A DNA stretch of 64,000 nt from Prunella strophiata (lineage: Eukaryota; Chordata; Aves; Passeriformes; Prunellidae): NCBI GenBank assembly GCA_036583965.1, contig JAZBQD010000027.1:18279001-18343000 (forward strand), in the 5' to 3' direction. This document shows positions 56,501 to 64,000 of this stretch, piece by piece; position 1 is the stretch's first letter, and the number at the start of each line of letters is the position of its first letter. Position numbers and translations under genes: made by a program. The notes beneath the pieces are model-generated. The model did no database searches, was not told where the DNA came from, and saw only the letters and a program-made list of their open reading frames with translations.

Positions 56501-59500
56501 TCAAAGCCCTTATTTGTACTGCTGTGGCCTCCTGCACGTACCCAGACCCAAACTAATTTGCATACTGAGGCTTTTAATTGATTTGCTTACCTTATTATCA
56601 TCTACAGGGCACAGTTACAGGAAGGTGTAGAAAGACTATTTGGCAATTGCGTTCATCACCTTCTTAGTGTAACCTTGGTATACATTTTTCTGCAGAGAAG
56701 TATTTTACTATTTTCAAACCTTGCTCTTTTCAAGCTTGTTCTCCTCAGTGCAAATGCTAAAGAGATTACAGTTCCTTGCTTTACCAGGTCACCAAGACAT
56801 ACTGCCACCACCAGCATTCACAGTTCCCAGCACAGATAATGGCCAGATTATAGCTATTGTCAAGTATGTGAATATAAAATTTTAGCAGTAAGTTCTCCTC
56901 CCAGGCTTTATAACTTTTTTTTCCAACTTTCTCAGCCACTTCCCAATGATTAAATTTTTTTTTATGTTTGCTAATGTAAAAGCAATTTTTTTCCTGCACC
57001 GTTTTCATTCCTGTTCATTTCATATCATTAGGTGAGTTCTACTTGGCTGAATTCATATTTCCTAGGTAAACTAATTTCTTGAATGTACCATACTCTGTCA
57101 TTTGTTTAGCCACATTTTGGGTTGAAAAGTACACCAATTCACCATATAATCAGGTATCTCCTTGTTGAATAAAATATGAAAGTGGGACTTGTTGTGACAT
57201 TAGTGTTAGTTCTTTCACCCCACTAACTAAAACACTTTAATCACTGTGTGTCTCAGTTATGGCCTTGTCATGAACTGACATTTCTGCATTTCCCACCTGT
57301 GGTAGGTTGACCCCAGCAAGCAGCTTTTGATAATACTTTACCAGGTAACATACAAAAGCCAGACTTACGCTTTCTCCTCTGCTTTGACCCTTACAGTATT
57401 TTATTCACTGCTGGCAGCACAAGTGGATTTGGGGTCAAAAGGGAGGAGCTAATAGAAGAGCAGAAAGGGAAAGACTGCCAGTCAGAAATATTTGCAAGCT
57501 ACAAGCAAGACTCAGAAGACAGAAAAGACAAAGAATGAGGCCACCCACTACAGGGGCTGAAGACAGCACAAGGGAGATGCTGGTTCCTGATTTATAGAGG
57601 CAACATGCCACAGTTAAGTGGCATCACCCAAGGAGCTGTGACTGCTGGTCCTCTTCTGCACAAGGCATTGCAAAATTCAGTTTACATCCTAGCCTCTGCT
57701 GGGGGAATTTAGCGACCCTTTATGGTTTGCTTCCTCCCAATAGCACGAGATAGAATGCTGCTCTGGGATCATTTTCTAGTGAGGTGGCTATTTTGCTCAT
57801 ATCCTTTTCATCTGTAACATAAATCGTCACTCTAACTTACTTGTATCATAGCAAAAGTAATTATGTGTAAGTTTTGATTTGCTTTTAAAATTTGCCTTAG
57901 TAATATAAGTTTTTTCACTGTAATCACTTGTGTCCTCATCTGCTTGGCCCTCATTTGAGCAGAAAAAGTCATTCTTTACTCGTTAATTAAGTTCACTCAA
58001 ACAGTTCTCAGAAACTGGTTTTGGTTTTAATAAAATACAATGTTGACAAACCCTTTCTAGAGGAGTGAACAGAAATTGGGTGAAGAAAATTCTGCAAGCT
58101 GTAATTATACAGAATATCTCAAAATAAGCACCAAGAGACTTCTCCTCTGAACAAAATTCTGCTTTCAGTTAGCAACAAATTTACCATTATAATTATTTGA
58201 CAGTTCTTAGAAGAGTTCACAGGCATGTTTTAAAAATCCCTGTAAGCAATGCCAAGGTCTACTGCTGGGTGCTGCTTCCCCTATGCCCACGCAAGCATTA
58301 CCAACCTCAAAGATGCCACAGTAGCAGCCATAGCCAACGTGCAGAAACTGAATTCACATTCTCAAAGTAATAACTCACATATAATGAGGGATGATCAGAA
58401 GATGTTCACCCCAGGAACTCTGGAAGAGTGGGACTTCTTCATCCCACACACAACGCTAGGTCTCAGAAAATTCAAATCTTCCTTTTGAAATGCTGCTAGT
58501 GCTTTTCCTCACAGAAGAGAATGGTTTGATCTCAGGCATAAAGTGCTGTGAGGGATTTTTGGTGAAGACTGCAGTGGGATAGCATTCCCACAGTAGACAT
58601 GGCCAACAGTCTGCCTGCATGCAATATTCAGGACTTTCACAAAGGATGTTAAAATCAAAATTAGGGAATAGGACATTATCTTTGGGTTCATGCTTTCATT
58701 ATGATGAAGCTCAGTCACAGTAAATAAAGTGAAGAGAATCTCAGCAAAGAAACACACAGTCCATTCACAAGGGAAGTAGGATATTAAACATGCAGCATGC
58801 TCACTGTCAATATTAAATGTTTAAACACTTTTATACTTGCTGCTGTGCACATTTAAACACCAGGAATAAGGAAAAAAACCTCTTGATTATCTTCATGTCA
58901 TAATATATTCAGGAATGTTCACTTATTTTGCTCATAGCTGAAGCATGGAGGTAATAACTTCAAGACAGCAGATATGCAGGTCCTGGGATTTCTAGTTCTA
59001 TCCATTCAAGATAATGATTGAGGAGAATTTTACTTTCTACCTCGTTGTCCTTATTCACAAGAATGGTAGCTGAAAACCATTTATGCCAGCTAGCTGGTGT
59101 CATTGCTCCCAACTGTGATTATTACCTTTCAGAGATAGATATTCCCCACACCCAAACAGGCTCTAACAAAACTCTATCCTTGTAGTGAAGTTAACTTGAA
59201 GTATTGGGTTTTTTCACCTAGAGTACTCAATTGTTTATAAAAATACTATAGGCATCTTGGATTAAGATACTATTTACATTTGGATTAAGAATGAAAAGAA
59301 CACGTATTCGTTTTATGATCAAATTCAATTCACAGTAACAATTCTTATTATAAATTACATATGCTCTTAAATACAAAATTATTCAGAACAGAACTGCTGA
59401 GCATCCACTCTGGAATCAACTCTCTCCCTTGATATTATCTATTTGAAAGTAAACATCAGCCTAATTAAAAAATCATGACTGTCCTCTGCATGACAGCAAT

Positions 59501-59674
59501 TGCACAGGATCTTCTGTCATAAATATTATTTGGATGGGCTTTTCTGTTTTTTAACAATGTCAATAAAGCAATTTGTATTCTGTTGAAAAGATGCTAAATA
59601 TGTGGGTTTCACAGACCTGCAAACAAGAGATTCCAAGTAAGTATGTAGCATCTTTATGATTAAGTGGCACTTAC

Positions 59675-59839
59675 ATGGTTTGGAAAGTCAGCCTTCAGTT
59701 CAGCAATGCTTTTACACCAATATGCTGCTGTTTTCTCGCTGATCAGTTCAATGTTTAGAAAAGAGCCTTGGCCTGGGCCATACAGAGGACCTGAAGTAGT
59801 TCCACGCACAATCCTTGGAGAAACATTGGTTACAATATC
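59675..59839 (-). CDS. DPYD: DPYD exon 14: dihydropyrimidine dehydrogenase residues 581-635
   Basis: The 165-bp exon reads [20 protein letters not shown] onward, ending in KADFPNH (55 codons, phase 0 at both ends). It lies in the FMN/pyrimidine-binding barrel. By family numbering it supplies Asn609 and Glu611 (in SFLNIEL), which hydrogen-bond the pyrimidine ring. The acceptor is a TTTTGCAG tract just above 59839. The donor is CAT followed by GTAAGT, a perfect consensus, at 59669-59674. This donor corresponds to the human exon 14 splice site whose G>A change (DPYD*2A) causes skipping of these 55 residues and loss of activity; here it is intact. Length equals the human exon. A longer open frame runs through into intron sequence on both sides but is not coding there. 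Confidence 0.97.
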
Positions 59840-62800
59840 CTGCAAAACAGGAAATACTTTCAGATGGATTTTGCAAAGTGACTTTGCATCATTTATTTTG
59901 ATGATGTATATTATATAATACAAGCTAAAATATACCAGGTGTTTTAAAAAAACTATAACTATAGGGTAGTTCTCTAAATTAGCAGATTCTCCTGTTAAAT
60001 TCTTTACATCAGAGGAGTAAAATGTTTGTTCTGTGTGTGGAATGGCATGATAATTATAAAGAAATGCCAATATTGTACACCTATGAACTGCTATACAAAA
60101 TGTCATCCAAATAGTGCTTCTGTGTTGGGCAGAGGCCACACAAGACCTTGTGCAGAAACCTGTGTGGGCCTCAGTCATGTCCCAGCAGACATGGGAACTC
60201 TCCCCCCAGAGGTGGTCAAAGTCCATGTCCTACACTCCCAGGTGAAGCTCAAAGAGGTGCAGCTCACCAGCCCCTCTCTGCTGCAAAGGCCACAGCAAAA
60301 GTACACCAGTACATCAAACTTCACCAACAAAACCATATGATTAAAAGAGATAAAAATCAAAACACAAAACAAAAAAATAGTGAAAATAAAGATTAATATT
60401 GTAAAGTATGACATTTCTGAAGGTCAATGTGAGGTTAGCAAACAATTTTGAAACACGTAGTAAACACACAAAATGTTGACTTGTTTAGTAGTCTTAATTA
60501 AGGCGCGATGTCACCAGATCTATATTAACAAAGAACCGTAAATTCTGACATTATTTTAAACTAAAGAGAAACATAGATGGCAAAATGTTCCTTTTGCCAA
60601 TTTCCAATTAAAAATAATTTTGAGTAAAGGTCATTTATTTACAAACGTATCAGAATTATTTGTTTAAGTACCCCTCCTCACCATCTTGTCATTTTTAGTG
60701 AGATAACATGAACCTCTATTAGTATATAGCAATTAAGGTAAATTTACATATTTTAATTAAGAACCATCCCATATAAAACAATTAGGGTAATAGGCATACT
60801 AACTGGATTTCATAACATTTGGACGTTTTTCCAGCTAGATAGACAGGAAACCTTAATTAGCATTAATTAGCACTGATCTGCATATGTTTGATAAGGCATA
60901 CCCTTGCCACAAAAGATTATTTATTCCTGAATCTGCCAAATGCTGCAGTTACAGAGGATAAAGGGACTTTTCTTCACATTGTATGTAAATTTGAGGCAAT
61001 CTTAATTTGCCTATAAAGTTGAATTAATTATTATACAGTAAATATGCACTAATATTTTATATTGATAGATAGTTATATGTCCATTTACATATGTAAAATC
61101 ATACAAGGTAATCTAGCCAGTTCATCTATTTTCAGACCTAGTATGTCTGGAACATGGACACCACATTAATCCCCCATTTTCCTATTATACTATTTTCCTT
61201 TCATCACAAAACCTTCACCTCCCTCTCAACAGTTAAGCTATATTTTCAGAAAAAAATAATTCAGAACACTTTCTGAATTTATGCAAACCAAAACCATACA
61301 GCAAAATGCACTCCCCTCGCTCCCTGAACAAATTACAAAAATTGCAGTTTATGCAGAGGAACCATTTACATCAGTTTGCTCCACATCATCCTCTTGAGCA
61401 TTTCAGTCCTTTTAAGTAGCCTCAGAGGAGCTTGTGCTTTGCCTCCATCCTGGAAGGCTGCTGGTGCACATGGCCCTGGTGCCTGTGAGCAAACACACAG
61501 CCAGTGACTGGCAGTCCCTCCAGAGTCCTCCAGGTACAGGGGCAGCTGCAGGGGGGAGTTACCCTCACCACACCACAAGCAACCAGGGGCTGCCTTCTCC
61601 CGTGCTCCAAAGCAGTCAGCAGCTATGCAGCTACTGTAGCATGGCACTAAGCCTGAGCTAACAGCCTGTCTGCTGCTGGGAATTATTACTCCTGGGTTTA
61701 GTGCAAATTGTGATGATGTACGTGGCCTGACTTCCATTTTGCAGCTCGCTCGTGTGCATGTGTTTGCCAGATAATGCTTGGAGCCACCAATGGTCCTGCT
61801 TGTTATCTCACTGTGTGCAAGCCTTGGTGTTCTTTCACTCAGTTTCATTTTACTACAGGTAAGAATTCAAAGACTGAGCTATTACAGCCTAGATTATACC
61901 TCTTGTGAGGCCCTCTCAAAGCCTCTGTCTGCTTCCATGTAAAAACACTCTGAAGTTTTCCTATCTGCCTTGGGTCTCCAGGCAATCTCCCTTCTAAAAG
62001 GAGAGACCCTGGCTCAGACCCTGCAACTGCTGCTGACACCCACGGCTTTGACACACTCTTTCCCAGAGCTCAGTTACAGTCAACATCTGCAGTGACAATT
62101 TCTCTCTCCAGGATCCCACAGAGCTGAATCAGGGAATGCACACACTTTGCAAACTGTCTCAAAAGCAGCCACTCTTCACTTTAATGACCACAAGAGATAC
62201 ACAGAGCCATATGAAATAGTAAACACACATACATCTCTCTGCCTACGTTTCCTCACTGTTGAATTTTCCTTGAGATTTTGTGAGATCCCCTTTGGTGCTC
62301 AGGGACATTCCCCTCCCATTCCCCAGAAGCACAGACATCAGTTTCTTCCAATGAAGAAGAAGAGGCTTTCCACTGCCTCCCCACTGCCTCTGCATCTCAA
62401 GACCTCTCTGGTGTGTCCATGCATCACTTTATCTTTCCTGACCAAGCCATTTCTGCCTCCAAAAATCCTTCCTGGCTTTGAAATACAACCATTACCACCT
62501 GGCTGCTTTGTCTTGGTTCCTTGTGGGAGGGATATGCTGTCCTTATTTAAGATCTTGTTCCTCATTTTCCCCTCCTAGTTAAGAGTAAACTAGATGGAAA
62601 GAGTCTGTAATGACTGACACTCTGGCACTCCTCCTGCCTCTTGTTAGCACATGACAGCCCCAGGCACAGGGAGGACTCACAGTTCATGGAAACAAAATGG
62701 AATTTATAACTTATGTGATGATTCAAGGAATCTGTCTATGTACATACAAAATAAAATCACACAAGTGACAGAATAGAAAATTGTCTCTTTGAGATGAGTG

Positions 62801-63608
62801 TGAAATACCTACACAGAACGTGCCTTACCAACCTCTTCATCTTTTGTCTCCTGCCATGGCTATGAGCAAACTAAAAAAGGGAAGAGCTGGACAAAAAATC
62901 TATTTGCTGGGCTTAGCCAACTTCATGGCCCTTGGTTTTAGGAATGAATTTTACATGGTACCACAGGTTGTTTCACTATAACAGGAAATTCTGGTGGCTG
63001 GCCAATTATTATTGCTGTCTCCAAAACCAGCAGGTAACTAGCAGAGCAGCTGAAGTAGCCCTTGTGCTCCAGTCCATGGGGTTTGTGACAAACCACCTGG
63101 AGTTTTAATTGAACACTGACTTTTCCTGTTTGTAGGAATTGTGAGGCCAAATTCTGGCACTGATAATTAATTTTCTTTTCTGAAACCCCAGTTTTTTCCT
63201 TTTATCCCAACTATGCATACAACCTTTTTATTGTTAATAAAAATTACTGTGTGCATAAAAAGCCACAACAGAACTGAAGCGAAGAAGCCTGACAGTAAGC
63301 ACTTCAGGGCTTGAACCTAAAAACTTTATGGTTCTAAACAGAGAGATGACCTGAGCAATGAGCTGATCTGGTTCCTGCATGCAGGTGGGAGGAGAGGTCC
63401 ACATACAGGAATAGAAGAATGTTTCCAATGTCCAAAACAAATCAAGTATCCAACTCCCTCATTCAAGGGAGACAATGTACAGTCCTTGAGAAAAGCAGCA
63501 CAGCATTTTCATGTACTCTGAAGACCAAAGATAGAAGACTTTTAATAAGGAGAAACTAGGGGAGAAAAAAGCTTATAACTTTCCACACTAAAAGACAAAG
63601 CTGTGGGG

Positions 63609-63642
<34 letters not shown>

Positions 63643-64000
63643 AACTGAAGAAATAACTGGAAAAGATAACAGAAAATACCACATAAAATTACTTTGTTTC
63701 ATGGATAAATATTGCAATTCAATGTGGACTTGGGTATTAGGAAACTGTATTTGGTACTAGATCACAGCAAAAGAACCTGGTTTGGGGGTTAATGTAAATG
63801 AAGAGAAACAGTGACAACAAATACTATCAAGGGCTGACTGTGAATCATGAATATTTCAGTTACTGAATTTCCTCCATTGCCTCAAAAGCTTATTCATTTC
63901 TCCAGGAGAGCAGAGCAGAAACTATCACACTAATCCTGCAAGTATCTCTAGTTCAGGACATCACCAAAGAAAGTGGTGTTACACAGATAAAAGCACTAAT
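59840..64000 (-). other. DPYD: DPYD intron 13, partial (3' end)
   Basis: This is the last 4.2 kb of the intron before exon 14, with acceptor TTTTGCAG. Exon 13 was not seen, so it lies above the window. A 33-A tract is at 63609-63641. The 60480-61080 stretch is rich in TAATTA-type motifs. A 160-codon minus-strand frame at 61366-61848 resembles no family I know and looks like chance in a slightly GC-richer patch. Confidence 0.85.
63609..63641. repeat. Poly-A tract (A33)
   Basis: Longest homopolymer in the window. Its length is probably unstable and may be inexact in assembly. Confidence 0.9.

Larger units (their letters stand above)
38339..59674 (-). other. DPYD: DPYD intron 14 (21.3 kb)
   Basis: A complete intron between exons 14 and 15 with GTAAGT donor and TTTCCAG acceptor. 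It contains a 21-bp direct repeat at the acceptor end (38343-38404), a GT/G9 patch (39168-39187), several hairpin-forming inverted repeats (44307-44342, 45589-45628, 50888-50994), a 15-T tract (47927-47941), an A/C-rich tract (49589-49712) and an ancient LINE remnant (about 52990-53560). No additional exon was recognised. Confidence 0.92.

Noticed and set aside
57285..57330. GTGGTAGGTTGACCCCAGCA resembles the start of a common avian LTR
   Set aside because: Similarity seems to fade after about 27 bp and no second LTR, primer-binding site or duplication was seen. Too short to call.
59660..60226. 188-codon minus-strand frame containing exon 14
   Set aside because: Only 59675-59839 is coding. 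The rest is intron read through the acceptor and donor; the exon ends are set by GTAAGT and TTTTGCAG and by the 165-bp length.
61366..61848. 160-codon open frame on the minus strand, cysteine- and proline-rich
   Set aside because: No recognised domain, no splice signals that would join it to DPYD, and composition follows a local GC-richer patch. It does not resemble exon 13.

Overview
The window is vertebrate nuclear DNA, most likely from a bird and probably a passerine. It is AT-rich and almost entirely intronic. Five short exons sit at canonical splice sites and all read on the minus strand. A CR1 LINE 3' end at about 2477-2715 has the form typical of perching-bird genomes. No prokaryotic gene organisation, rRNA, tRNA or CRISPR array was seen, and nearly all open frames of 60-190 codons look like chance frames in intron sequence.

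The one gene I can identify is DPYD, encoding dihydropyrimidine dehydrogenase, the first and rate-limiting enzyme of uracil and thymine breakdown. Reading from high to low coordinates, the window carries exons matching human exons 14 (59675-59839, 165 bp), 15 (38270-38338, 69 bp), 16 (35743-35826, 84 bp), 17 (18183-18303, 121 bp) and 18 (17194-17313, 120 bp). The sizes, phases and order equal the human ones as I remember them. Joined, they give 559 nt in one uninterrupted frame, corresponding to residues 581-766 of the roughly 1025-residue protein. This is the core of the FMN- and pyrimidine-binding barrel. It includes Asn609, Glu611, Asn668, Ser670, the catalytic Cys671, Lys709, Asn736 and Thr737 (human/pig numbering). 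Exons 13 and 19 were not found and probably lie outside the window.

Layout: 1-17193 is the 5' portion of intron 18 (low-coordinate side truncated by the window). It holds a nested palindrome (622-736), the CR1 fragment, two degraded L2/MIR-like pieces, several short perfect inverted repeats and possible regulatory islands. Intron 17 is only 869 bp. Intron 16 is 17.4 kb and is mostly featureless AT-rich sequence, with one exon-like plus-strand segment near 20.6 kb. Intron 15 is 2.4 kb and contains a locally GC- and CpG-enriched segment (36.4-36.9 kb). Intron 14 is 21.3 kb. It contains a duplicated stretch at the exon 15 acceptor, an A/C-rich tract with an 11-C run, a 107-bp near-perfect hairpin (50888-50994) and an ancient CR1/L3-type LINE reverse-transcriptase remnant (about 53.0-53.6 kb). 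59840-64000 is the 3' end of intron 13.

I did not find a previously undescribed multi-gene system. The items most worth a second look are the 107-bp hairpin at 50.9 kb, the nested palindrome at 0.6 kb, the GC-rich island at 36.4-36.9 kb, and the duplication abutting the exon 15 acceptor.
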